From: a virus
Virus record (IMG/VR): IMGVR_UViG_3300046804_003678
Location: 1 to 56,934 of that record
Length of the DNA stretch: 56,934 bases
Reading direction: 5' to 3' (one strand)
Shown here: positions 25,167 through 33,466 of the stretch, piece after piece
How positions within the stretch are numbered: position 1 is the stretch's first letter
Layout of the letters: each line of letters starts with the position of its first letter
Notes under the pieces: generated by a model
Databases searched by the model: none
What the model saw: the letters and a program-made list of their open reading frames with translations, nothing else
What the model was told of the DNA's origin: nothing
Position numbers and translations under genes: made by a program

Positions 25167-26744
25167 ATGGCGGTAAATTTATTCGGATTTGAAATTAAAA
25201 GAAAAGATGATACACCAATAGAATCGTTTGCTCCAAGGGTTAACGATGATGGTGCAGTCGTTGTAGCGGCTGGTGGTTCATACGGTACATACATTGATCT
25301 TGATGGTACTGCTCGTACAGAATCAGAACTAGTTTCCAAATATAGAGAAATATCATTAGAAGCAGATATTGATCGTGCAATTGACGATATTGTCAATGAG
25401 ATGATTGACACAGATTCCGATGAGGTTGTTTCTATCAATACAGATAAACTAGAATATTCTGATGGTGTAAAAAATAGAATTAGAGAAGAATTTGATATTA
25501 TATTAGATCTTCTTAACTTTCAAAATGAAGCATATGAGATTGTCAAGAGATGGTACATTGATGGAAGAATGTACTTCCATGTGATTATTAATGAAAAGAA
25601 TCCAAGATTGGGTATACAGGAACTTCGTTATATTGATCCTCGTAAGATCCGTAAAGTAAGAGAAGTCCGTAAGAGACCAAAAGGTAGTATTACAGTTACT
25701 ACAAAACAAAACGAATACTTTGTATATAACGAGAGAAATTTTCTCCCAGCAGGTGGTAATGCTGGTCTTCCTATGGATACAGGTGCTACATCTGGTGTAA
25801 AGATATCCGTAGATTCTATTTTACATTGCACTTCTGGTCTTATGGATAAAAACAATGCTTTTGTTTATTCGTATCTTCAGAAGGCAATCCGTCCTCTCAA
25901 TCAGTTAAGAACACTAGAAGATGCAACGGTTATCTACCGTATATCTCGTGCACCTGAACGTCGTATTTTCTATATTGATGTTGGTAACCTTCCTAAGATT
26001 AAGGCTGAACAATATCTAAGAGAAATGATGGTCAAGCATAAGAACCGTCTTGTGTATGATGCAACAACTGGTGAGGTTCGTGACGATCGTAAGTATATGA
26101 CGATGTTAGAAGATTACTGGTTACCACGCCGTGAAGGCAATCGTGGTACAGAAATCACTACATTGCCTGCAGGTCAGAATCTTGGTGAGATGGCAGATGT
26201 TGAGTATTTTCAACAAAAGCTTTTTCAATCACTCAATGTTCCTATCTCACGTTTGAAAGGTTCAGAGGCAGGATTCAATTTAGGTCGTGCAGCAGAGATA
26301 ACACGTGATGAAGTAAAGTTTACTAAGTTTGCTGGCCGTCTTAGAAAGAGATTTGCACAGCTTTTTATGAAAGCTCTCGAGAAGCAGCTTATCCTTAAGG
26401 GTATTGTTTCAGAGCAGGATTGGCCAGAAATATCAAATGCAATCAATTTTGATTTTGCTATTGATAACCATTTTGAAGAATTTAAACAAGCAGAAGTCCT
26501 ACAGAATAGATTGCAAAATCTAAACAATGTGCTACCTTACATTGGTCGTTTCTATTCTGATCTATGGGTTCGTAAGAATGTTCTTATGCAGTCAGAAGAT
26601 GATATCCAGCAAATGATGGAAGAAATTGCACAAGAAGGAAGTCAGCCTACACCGGAAGGTGATGAGCAATTTTCACCAGATGCTAACAATACAATTCAAG
26701 CCAAACCCGGAACAGTACCAAATATTGATGGGGCTGGTAGGTAA
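25167..26744 (+). CDS. gp20: portal vertex protein gp20
   Basis: A 525-aa portal protein. Conserved gp20 blocks include LVSKYREISLEADIDRAIDD, EAYEIVKRWYIDGRMYFHVI, RTLEDATVIYRISRAPERR, LEDYWLPRREGNRGTEI and LKGSEAGFNLGRAAEITRDE. The dodecamer forms the DNA entry vertex, nucleates prohead assembly and docks gp17. The C-terminal ~40 residues are acidic and disordered. AAGGAAA precedes the ATG. Confidence 0.95.
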   Translation: MAVNLFGFEIKRKDDTPIESFAPRVNDDGAVVVAAGGSYGTYIDLDGTARTESELVSKYREISLEADIDRAIDDIVNEMIDTDSDEVVSINTDKLEYSDGVKNRIREEFDIILDLLNFQNEAYEIVKRWYIDGRMYFHVIINEKNPRLGIQELRYIDPRKIRKVREVRKRPKGSITVTTKQNEYFVYNERNFLPAGGNAGLPMDTGATSGVKISVDSILHCTSGLMDKNNAFVYSYLQKAIRPLNQLRTLEDATVIYRISRAPERRIFYIDVGNLPKIKAEQYLREMMVKHKNRLVYDATTGEVRDDRKYMTMLEDYWLPRREGNRGTEITTLPAGQNLGEMADVEYFQQKLFQSLNVPISRLKGSEAGFNLGRAAEITRDEVKFTKFAGRLRKRFAQLFMKALEKQLILKGIVSEQDWPEISNAINFDFAIDNHFEEFKQAEVLQNRLQNLNNVLPYIGRFYSDLWVRKNVLMQSEDDIQQMMEEIAQEGSQPTPEGDEQFSPDANNTIQAKPGTVPNIDGAGR

Positions 26745-26756
26745 TTAACGTTTTTT

Positions 26757-26764
26757 TATAAATA
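26757..26764 (+). promoter_or_regulatory. late promoter before prohead core gene
   Basis: Perfect TATAAATA in the 45-base gap between the portal gene and the gp67-like gene. Confidence 0.75.
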
Positions 26765-26789
26765 ATTTATAGGATTTTTGGAGGCTACT

Positions 26790-27041
26790 ATGAGTGATAT
26801 TGAGAATGTTTTAGCGCACGCATGGAATAAAGATGCAGTAAATTTAGCTCCAGCTTTGGATGCAGTAATGTCATCTAAAGCTGCAGATGCTATTCAGGGA
26901 ATGTATTCGTCTGTTGCAGCATCACTGTTTGGCCAAGAAGTACATAATGAAGAAGTACCTCAAGAACAACAAGAAATACAACAAACAGAAGATTTACCAG
27001 ATCAAACTCACGAGGAACCATCTAATGTCGACTCAGAATAA
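26790..27041 (+). CDS. prohead core protein gp67-like
   Basis: An 83-aa protein with a helical, Ala-rich N-terminus (LAHAWNKDAVNLAPALDAVM, AADAIQGMYSSVAASLFG) and an acidic, Gln/Glu-rich tail. Position directly after the portal, size and composition match T4 gp67, a core protein cut by gp21 during maturation. The ATG at 26790 is chosen because GGAGG lies 5 bases upstream. It overlaps the next gene by 17 bases in another frame. Confidence 0.65.
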   Translation: MSDIENVLAHAWNKDAVNLAPALDAVMSSKAADAIQGMYSSVAASLFGQEVHNEEVPQEQQEIQQTEDLPDQTHEEPSNVDSE

Positions 27042-28623
27042 TATTGACGAAGTAGCAGAACCACTATCAAAAGGTGAGAAGGCTTTCAAGGCTCTTCATG
27101 CAGTAGCTCTTAATAAGAAAATTGTTCCTGGTGTAACAGATCAAGAACACGTTTTCAAGGGTCAAGAAAGAAAGCTAGATCAACCAACTGCTTCTCTTGA
27201 GATCTATAAGTCAGAAGATGAGTCAAAAGAAAACTACGATAAAGGTCTTAAGACGTCTGATGAAAGCGTAGAAGAAGCAACATTGTCAGCTAAGGCTGCT
27301 CGTGCTGGTAAAGATATTGGTGCACCTGGTAAGAACTTTGCTAAGATTGCAAAGGATGCTGCAAAGCGTTATGGTTCAAAAGCAGCAGGTGAAAGAGTTG
27401 CTGGTGCAGTTCTTGCCAAGATGCGTGCTCATGAAGAAGTAGAACAAACAGACGAAGGTTTATCTAAGAATTGGGATAGTGCTCATACAAAAGATAAAGA
27501 CCTACAACATACAAAACCTTCTATGAAAAATTATAGAAGGCCAGGCGAAGAAATGAGGTCAGCTCTCAGTAAAATGGCTGCTGATAAAGTAGGTGAATTT
27601 CTTGCCAAAGGCGGTAAAATTAAAAAAATTAAAGAGGAAGAAGAGTTAGAAGAAAAGACTCTTACTCCTGCAGAGACAAAGAAGCGTGAAGAAGTTGCAA
27701 AAGCAATATCACGTGAAAACCCAGACATGCCTATGGCAAAGAAGATGGCTATTGCAACTGCAACTGCAAAGAAGGTAGCTGAAGATGTTGATTATGATTA
27801 CGAAGGTGAAATGGCAAAAGCTGAACTTCGTGCAGTGTGTGATAAGGCAGAAAAGTTAGCTAACATGCTAACAGATGATCAGCAGCTAGAAGCATGGTTG
27901 CAATCAAAGATTTCTAAGGCAAAAGACTATATTGATGCTGTATATGATTACATGATGTATCGTGAAAAGCCAACTGTTGCAGCACCACAAGCTATGCCAA
28001 CACAATCAGACACAATGGCAGGAACTTATGGTTCCTTCTTAAACCGTATGGGAGAAGAAACAGAAATGTCAGAAGAAACTGTAGACGAAGCAATGGGCAC
28101 TATGGCAAGCATTAAAGCTGGTGCAAAGAAGGGTTATGAGGACTCACGTCGTGCACAGCTAGCAGCAATGGCTCATCCAAAAGATCAAATTACTAAGAAG
28201 GACGTTCTTGTTGCTCGTGGTGTTCTTACACCAGATGGCAAGAAAGTAAAAGAAGAAAATGAATATATTGAATTAAAGAGCAAGGCACTTGCTAATGCTT
28301 TTGAAAAGATGGATTTTATTAGTGGTAAGAACAAGCCAGCTCATACAAATAACCTAGGCTCTTCAAAAACTAAGCAAGGCATTGGTTCTAATTCTAGTGT
28401 TCATAATGCCGATACGCAATCTCACACTAATGTTAAGTCTGGATCTACTCAAACTAAGCAAGGCATTGGTTCTGATTCTAGTGTTCATGATAAGGTAGTT
28501 AATACTAAACCAGCTCCTAGAAGAGGTGATTTGATAGGAGGCAGAAACCAATCACCACAGCCAAGAAGAGGTGATTTGATAGGAGGCCCAAACCGAGCCC
28601 AACCACCAAAGTATACAAAGTAA
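27025..28623 (+). CDS. large repetitive head-associated protein, candidate gp21 substrate
   Basis: A 532-aa Lys/Glu/Ala-rich protein; GAGGA 8 bases upstream fixes the start at 27025. Short conserved-looking helical blocks (ARAGKDIGAPGKNFAKIAKD with AAGERVAGAVLAKMRAHEE; MAKKMAIATATAKKVAEDVD) are separated by acidic linkers such as EEVEQTDEG and EETVDEA. The C-terminus has two DNA-level repeats. It lies between the portal and protease genes, where T4 encodes core and internal proteins. The linkers fit the hydrophobic-x-Glu cleavage rule of T4 prohead protease. Internal or ejected protein is inference; the family was not named with certainty. Confidence 0.7.
   Translation: MSTQNNIDEVAEPLSKGEKAFKALHAVALNKKIVPGVTDQEHVFKGQERKLDQPTASLEIYKSEDESKENYDKGLKTSDESVEEATLSAKAARAGKDIGAPGKNFAKIAKDAAKRYGSKAAGERVAGAVLAKMRAHEEVEQTDEGLSKNWDSAHTKDKDLQHTKPSMKNYRRPGEEMRSALSKMAADKVGEFLAKGGKIKKIKEEEELEEKTLTPAETKKREEVAKAISRENPDMPMAKKMAIATATAKKVAEDVDYDYEGEMAKAELRAVCDKAEKLANMLTDDQQLEAWLQSKISKAKDYIDAVYDYMMYREKPTVAAPQAMPTQSDTMAGTYGSFLNRMGEETEMSEETVDEAMGTMASIKAGAKKGYEDSRRAQLAAMAHPKDQITKKDVLVARGVLTPDGKKVKEENEYIELKSKALANAFEKMDFISGKNKPAHTNNLGSSKTKQGIGSNSSVHNADTQSHTNVKSGSTQTKQGIGSDSSVHDKVVNTKPAPRRGDLIGGRNQSPQPRRGDLIGGPNRAQPPKYTK
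28367..28488 (+). repeat. two 38-bp direct repeats in the large head-associated gene
   Basis: Bases 28367-28404 recur at 28451-28488 with a single mismatch, 84 bases apart and in frame. They encode TKQGIGSNSSVH and TKQGIGSDSSVH. Confidence 0.9.
28519..28587 (+). repeat. two 24-bp direct repeats at the gene's 3' end
   Basis: Bases 28519-28542 recur exactly at 28564-28587, 45 bases apart, encoding RRGDLIGG twice. Each unit contains GATAGGAGG, which resembles a ribosome site, but no start codon follows at a useful distance. Confidence 0.9.
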
Positions 28624-28633
28624 TTGATATATT

Positions 28634-31354
28634 ATGACAGATAATAAGAAGATAGATAACAATAAAGACAAAAAAGGCTCGTTCGATCACGAAGACTTTC
28701 GTCGTCAGATTGTCTATCTTCATAAGCCAGATATCAATAAAAAGCATATAGAAAAGGCATCTCAAGAAATTGAGAAGAAGTTTTCAACACATTTTAACAG
28801 TTCATCAAAAGGTAGATCGGTCAAAACAATGCCAGAAGAAAATAAAGTTAACGTGTTAAACACTGTAATGGAAACTGCAAAGAAACGTATTGATGAAGTT
28901 TCAGCTCAGATGGCTACCCATGCTTCAGTTAAGGCAAAAGAAAAAGCCAACAGAATCGTAAACAAATACAATGATACTATGATTGAACCACACAATAAAA
29001 TTGAAGGTGGTTGGATGGTAAAGCCTGGCAAAGAAAAAGAAGCATCATCTATGATGAATACAGCAGATAAAAAACGTGATCAGGCTAATAAATTTTCATT
29101 GTATGCAAAAATTAAAGCTCGTAAAGAAATGAAAAATGAAGAAGTAGTAGATGAAGGCCTAGGAAAGAACATTATAGCAGGAGTCACGGCTCTTGGTATT
29201 GGTGCAGGTGTTGGTGCTGCTACATCAAAGGCATTTCCAGATAAGCCTGCTACTTATCAAGTAATTGGCAATAATGTTGTTATGAAGAAGAATCCTGGTA
29301 AAATTGTTCATACTGCTAAAAGTAAAGAAGATGCTATGAAGTGGGCTACTACTCAAAAAGAAGAAGTAGAACAGGTAGATGAGATCAGTGCTAAGACTGG
29401 TATGTCATATAGCATCAAGGCAACAAGTCAAGTAGGTAAGGGTAACCTAGACTCATCAAAAGAATCAAAGAGACTGGCTGGAGTAAAAATGGCAGACGAC
29501 AAATATCGTAAGATGCAAGGTAAATCAACTCAAGCTAAGGTAGGGTTTGGTGAAGACAAGGAACACATTGATGAAGGCATGCCTTCTGGTGTAGTTAAAG
29601 ATAAAGCTAGATTAGCACAAATGTCTGACCAAGAATTTGCTGAAAAGTATAAAGATCTATCCGATGACAGATTGAGAGCAAAAGCTCGCATACATGCAAT
29701 TAAAGATCAAGAGCATTACGTAAAGCGTCGTAAAAGAGGCTTATCAGAAGAAGCTGAAAAGAAAAAAATTACTAAGATTAAACTTGGTAAGGAAAAAGAA
29801 GATATTGGCTATAAGGTAGTAGATGTTGGTCCTGGAGGAAAAGAAACAGTTAGGAAACAACATAACTGGAAAGAAGAAGTAGAACAAGTTGATGAAATGG
29901 GTAAAAAAGGTTCATTTCGTCCTGTAAGTCCTGGCGTTCAAAATCTTCGTACTGCACAAGCAGCAACTAGAGGTGATAAAGCTTTAGATAAAGAATATCA
30001 TTATGGTACTACAAAAGGTGGTGTATCTCCTATTGCTAGTAAAAGAAGAGAACAGGGATTTGGCTCTGTAGCAAATTATAATAGTGCACATGCAGCATTG
30101 ACTGCAAAAAAACAAGGTGCTAGTGGAAAAGGTCAAGACGCTGCTATTCACAAAGGTTGGGGAAAGACTGTAGATCAAATGCCTGCTGCAAATCCAGAAA
30201 AACAAGCTGCTAGAAAGAAATTACAACAAACATCATTTAGTTCTCTGTCTAAAGGTGAGCAAGAAAAAGATACTGTGTTGAGAAAAGGTATTACGTCAGA
30301 GGAATTATCAATCTACGAAGGTTGGTATGATACAAAACCAAATTCAGATGGTACTCATACAGTTGTAAAAATTAATAATGATAAAAACCCTTACAACCAC
30401 AAAGTTGGTGACACGGTTTCTAAGGGTGAACACACAACTAGAATGTATCATAGTGATGGTAGTGCATATAGCCAAGTTCAAAAAGAACAATTTGGTTTAG
30501 ATGAAGGTCGTGGTCGTCCTCCTAAGGTTGGTTCAAAAGCATGGCATGCAAAACAAGCTGCAGCAAAATCAGGTGAAGGTGAAGAGCAAGAAGCTGACAA
30601 AAACATTGTCAATCAAATGAGAAAAAAGCCAGTCGGTGATTCTCATACTCTTACATTCAACAATGGTGAAAAGAAGCAAGTTCATGTTCAGCACGTAAAC
30701 AAGGCTCTTTCAATGTTGGCTAATACACCAAAACCTGCGGATAGAGAGAAGCTTCAAAATAGCTTTTCACATTCTCATGATAGATTCATGGCAACTATCA
30801 AGTCTGGTAAGCCAGTAGAAGATGCTGCTCGTCCTAAAGTATCTCTAGGTAAGATGAAAGCAGAATCAGTTGATCCTTCAACTACTCCTGCTGCAAGAGG
30901 ATCTATCACTACTAGAGTAATTAGAAAACCAGATGGATCTTTAGTTCTTACTAAAACTCATGTAGGTAGAAAATTTACACGTGATGTTGTAGATGCTCAG
31001 GAAGCAATCACAATGTATAATCCTGAAAAGGAAGAGAAAGAAGAGAAGAAAGAAAAGCATGAGACTCCAAAAGGACTCAGTGTGGATCTAACTTCTGATA
31101 GCAGAAAAAAGCTAGCTAGTGATCCCCTAGCATCCAAAGAAAAATTTGATATTCCTCCTACTGTTGGAAATAAATCTGCAGGTGGAGAAGATACTACGTA
31201 TGGAATGGGAAAATATTCAGTTGCAGAGGATGAAACCCTAAATAATCTATATGCAGATTTATCAGAAGAAAACAAGCAGATTTTTAATAATTTAATACAA
31301 ACTGAGCAGGGAATTGAAAAACTTCTCCAGTTTGCAGCAAATCAAGGGTACTAA
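28634..31354 (+). CDS. 906-aa repetitive protein, candidate gp21-processed polyprotein
   Basis: A 906-aa, highly charged protein. Blocks of about 50-150 residues are separated by acidic junctions: NEEVVDEGLG, KEEVEQVDEIS, DKEHIDEGM, KEEVEQVDEMG, FGLDEGRG. One block (LGKNIIAGVTALGIGAGVGA) is a short hydrophobic Gly-rich segment. A Ser/Lys-rich block has GRPPKVGSKAWHAKQAAAK, an AT-hook-like DNA-binding motif. The C-terminus (LNNLYADLSEENKQIFNNLI, GIEKLLQFAANQG) looks like a packaged-protein tail. The V-D-E or I-D-E junctions fit gp21 cleavage. It follows the similar 532-aa gene. Function is unknown; internal head protein is inferred. Confidence 0.7.
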   Translation: MTDNKKIDNNKDKKGSFDHEDFRRQIVYLHKPDINKKHIEKASQEIEKKFSTHFNSSSKGRSVKTMPEENKVNVLNTVMETAKKRIDEVSAQMATHASVKAKEKANRIVNKYNDTMIEPHNKIEGGWMVKPGKEKEASSMMNTADKKRDQANKFSLYAKIKARKEMKNEEVVDEGLGKNIIAGVTALGIGAGVGAATSKAFPDKPATYQVIGNNVVMKKNPGKIVHTAKSKEDAMKWATTQKEEVEQVDEISAKTGMSYSIKATSQVGKGNLDSSKESKRLAGVKMADDKYRKMQGKSTQAKVGFGEDKEHIDEGMPSGVVKDKARLAQMSDQEFAEKYKDLSDDRLRAKARIHAIKDQEHYVKRRKRGLSEEAEKKKITKIKLGKEKEDIGYKVVDVGPGGKETVRKQHNWKEEVEQVDEMGKKGSFRPVSPGVQNLRTAQAATRGDKALDKEYHYGTTKGGVSPIASKRREQGFGSVANYNSAHAALTAKKQGASGKGQDAAIHKGWGKTVDQMPAANPEKQAARKKLQQTSFSSLSKGEQEKDTVLRKGITSEELSIYEGWYDTKPNSDGTHTVVKINNDKNPYNHKVGDTVSKGEHTTRMYHSDGSAYSQVQKEQFGLDEGRGRPPKVGSKAWHAKQAAAKSGEGEEQEADKNIVNQMRKKPVGDSHTLTFNNGEKKQVHVQHVNKALSMLANTPKPADREKLQNSFSHSHDRFMATIKSGKPVEDAARPKVSLGKMKAESVDPSTTPAARGSITTRVIRKPDGSLVLTKTHVGRKFTRDVVDAQEAITMYNPEKEEKEEKKEKHETPKGLSVDLTSDSRKKLASDPLASKEKFDIPPTVGNKSAGGEDTTYGMGKYSVAEDETLNNLYADLSEENKQIFNNLIQTEQGIEKLLQFAANQGY

Positions 31355-31357
31355 AAT

Positions 31358-31609
31358 ATGTCTTCAGTATACAAGCTTTTGGGAACAGAATTATCAATAT
31401 CTTCAGCCAATACAGTATCTACTGCTAAGGTTGTTAGAGTAGTTAATGTTACTAATGCTATCACAGTTCTTACTGTTGCATATTCTAATGGTACCTCATA
31501 TGGAAATACAACTATTGCTCCAAATGAAACTTTGATCGTAGAAAAATCACCAACAGATACTGTTGCTGGATCAAATTTAAGAGCATCATCTATTGCTTAT
31601 AGGAACTAA
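31358..31609 (+). CDS. small beta-rich structural protein
   Basis: An 83-aa protein without charge clusters (MSSVYKLLGTELSISSANTV, RVVNVTNAITVLTVAYSNGT, GNTTIAPNETLIVEKSPTDT). The pattern of alternating hydrophobic and polar residues suggests an all-beta fold, like small head-decoration or tail proteins of marine phages. It sits between the large core-like gene and the prohead protease, which favours a head role. Family not identified. Confidence 0.6.
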   Translation: MSSVYKLLGTELSISSANTVSTAKVVRVVNVTNAITVLTVAYSNGTSYGNTTIAPNETLIVEKSPTDTVAGSNLRASSIAYRN

Positions 31610-31613
31610 TTAA

Positions 31614-32291
31614 ATGAAACTTATTACTGAAGTCAATGAAGAGCTAAACTATATTGCAGAAGAAGGCTCAGAAGGCAAAAAGAACCTTTATATCGAAGGT
31701 ATCTTTCTTCAAGGTGGTCTTGTAAATCGTAATGGTAGAATGTATGACCCTGATATTCTAAGTAAAGAAGTAGACCGTTACACTAATGATGCAGTAAACA
31801 ATAATCGTGCTTACGGTGAGTTAGGTCATCCATCAGGTCCTTCTATCAACCTAGAACGTGTATGTATGATGATTAAGTCATTAAAGCGCGAAGGCAATAA
31901 CTTCATTGGTAAAGCTAAGATAATGGAAACACCTTACGGACAGATTGTTAAGAATCTTATGTCAGAAGGCGCTAAGCTTGGCGTATCTTCAAGAGGCATG
32001 GGTTCTCTTAAAGAAGTTAATGGTGTAAATATGGTACAGGATGATTTCTATCTTGCTACAGCAGCAGATATTGTAGCTGATCCTTCCGCTCCTGATGCTT
32101 ATGTAAATGGCGTTATGGAAGGCGTAGAGTGGATCTGGGATAATGGCCTGTTAAAAGCTACACAACCTCAAAAAGCAGAGGAAATTTCTAGAGTTGCTGA
32201 ACAGCATAAGGAAGAAATAAAACAAACTCCAAAAGCAGATCTTGCAGAAGCAAAGATCAGAGTTTTCCAACATTTCCTTTCGAAACTATAA
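31614..32291 (+). CDS. gp21: prohead core protease gp21
   Basis: A 225-aa serine protease of the T4 gp21 (herpesvirus-like assemblin) type. GIFLQGGLVNRNGRMYDPDI starts the domain; His72 in GELGHPSGPSINLERV and Ser125/Ser126 in GVSSRGMGSL are the likely catalytic residues; DDFYLATAADIVADPSAPDA follows. It removes the scaffold and trims head proteins at hydrophobic-x-Glu sites. Many such sites occur in the gp22 scaffold and in the two large proteins upstream. Confidence 0.93.
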   Translation: MKLITEVNEELNYIAEEGSEGKKNLYIEGIFLQGGLVNRNGRMYDPDILSKEVDRYTNDAVNNNRAYGELGHPSGPSINLERVCMMIKSLKREGNNFIGKAKIMETPYGQIVKNLMSEGAKLGVSSRGMGSLKEVNGVNMVQDDFYLATAADIVADPSAPDAYVNGVMEGVEWIWDNGLLKATQPQKAEEISRVAEQHKEEIKQTPKADLAEAKIRVFQHFLSKL

Positions 32292-32295
32292 AAAA

Positions 32296-32303
32296 TATAA
32301 ATA
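32296..32303 (+). promoter_or_regulatory. late promoter before scaffold gene
   Basis: Perfect TATAAATA, 26 bases upstream of the gp22 start. Confidence 0.8.
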
Positions 32304-32329
32304 ATTTATACAACTTTAAGGAGAAACTA

Positions 32330-33421
32330 ATGAGTAACGAAATTAATCAGATTGACGATCAAGTAGAAGTTAGCGAAGCAGACGCTTCAGCTAACATGGC
32401 TACTATCGCCGCAAAACCAACAGACGTTTCACGTTCTGATCTTATTGCAAAAATGGTAGCATATGCATCCAAAGCAGACAAGGGTGAACTTGCTGATTTT
32501 GTTGCAAGCATTGGTTCTGCAGAAGCTAACCCTAACGCAACTACGCCAGATGAAGCAGCTGCTGCTGTTTCTGCTGCTGCAGGTGCAGTTGGTGACAACT
32601 CAGAAAAGAATAAGGCTACTATTAAGTCATCAGGTAAACCAGCTGATCCTATGCCATCAGTAAAAGAAGACCTTGCTCTTCTTTTTGGTGACTCAACTGA
32701 TCTTACAGAAGACTTCAGAGTAAAAGTAGAATCATTATTTGAAGCTGCTGTTTCAACACGTGTTAATATCCGTGTAGCAGAATTGGAAGAAGCTTATGAA
32801 GCAACAGCAGCAGAGCTTGCTGAACAGCATGAAGCTTCACTAAATGAATCAGTAGAAGAAATTAAGAACGAAATGGTTGAGAACATTGATAACTATCTCA
32901 ACTATGCAGTTGCAGAATGGATTTCAGAAAATAAGCTTGCTATTGAAAACAACATTAAGACTGAGATTGCTGAATCATTCATGACAAATCTCAAGAATGT
33001 TTTTGAACAGCACTATGTAAACATTCCAGATGATCAGGTAGACGTTGTAGAAGCAATGGCTGCTGAAGTAGAAGAACTCAAGGCTAAAGTAAATGATCTT
33101 ACTGAAACCAATATTGAGCTCTCTAAAGTAGTTAGCGAAAAAGAAATCAAGGATATCGCTGATGATCTTTCAGAAGGAATGACTGACACACAGAAAGAAA
33201 AGTTTGTAAAGCTTGCAGAAGCTATCAGCTTTTCTGATGTAGAAGAATTTCGCAAGAAGGCTTCCGTAATTAAAGAAACATACTTCCCTAAGAATGTGGA
33301 AGTTAAAGTTGCACAGGATCAACTTCTTAGCGAAACTGTGGAAGAGCCAGTAAAGGCCGCTTCACTTGATCCAGCGATGCAAATGTATGTTTCTTCTATC
33401 ACTAGAAATTCTAAAAAGTAA
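32330..33421 (+). CDS. gp22: prohead core scaffold gp22
   Basis: A 363-aa acidic, Ala/Glu-rich protein between protease and major capsid genes. Long heptad-like stretches (MAAEVEELKAKVNDLTETNI, AELEEAYEATAAELAEQHEA) predict coiled coil. Central VKEDLALLFGDSTDLTEDFR and VESLFEAAVSTRVN match the gp22 family, and C-terminal LDPAMQMYVSSITRN is its conserved end that binds capsid. The scaffold fills the prohead and is degraded by gp21. AAGGAG lies 7 bases upstream. Confidence 0.92.
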   Translation: MSNEINQIDDQVEVSEADASANMATIAAKPTDVSRSDLIAKMVAYASKADKGELADFVASIGSAEANPNATTPDEAAAAVSAAAGAVGDNSEKNKATIKSSGKPADPMPSVKEDLALLFGDSTDLTEDFRVKVESLFEAAVSTRVNIRVAELEEAYEATAAELAEQHEASLNESVEEIKNEMVENIDNYLNYAVAEWISENKLAIENNIKTEIAESFMTNLKNVFEQHYVNIPDDQVDVVEAMAAEVEELKAKVNDLTETNIELSKVVSEKEIKDIADDLSEGMTDTQKEKFVKLAEAISFSDVEEFRKKASVIKETYFPKNVEVKVAQDQLLSETVEEPVKAASLDPAMQMYVSSITRNSKK

Positions 33422-33426
33422 GTACA

Positions 33427-33434
33427 TATAAATA
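33427..33434 (+). promoter_or_regulatory. late promoter before major capsid gene
   Basis: Perfect TATAAATA in the 45-base gap between gp22 and gp23, with AAAAGGAG before the gp23 ATG. Confidence 0.85.
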
Positions 33435-33466
33435 ATATAGGTAAAAAACTCTAAAAGGAGATAAAA

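Noticed and set aside
28519-28587. Internal ribosome sites (GATAGGAGG) in the 24-bp repeats
   Set aside because: No start codon follows at 5-10 bases in any frame with a meaningful gene; the sequence is explained by the encoded RRGDLIGG repeat.
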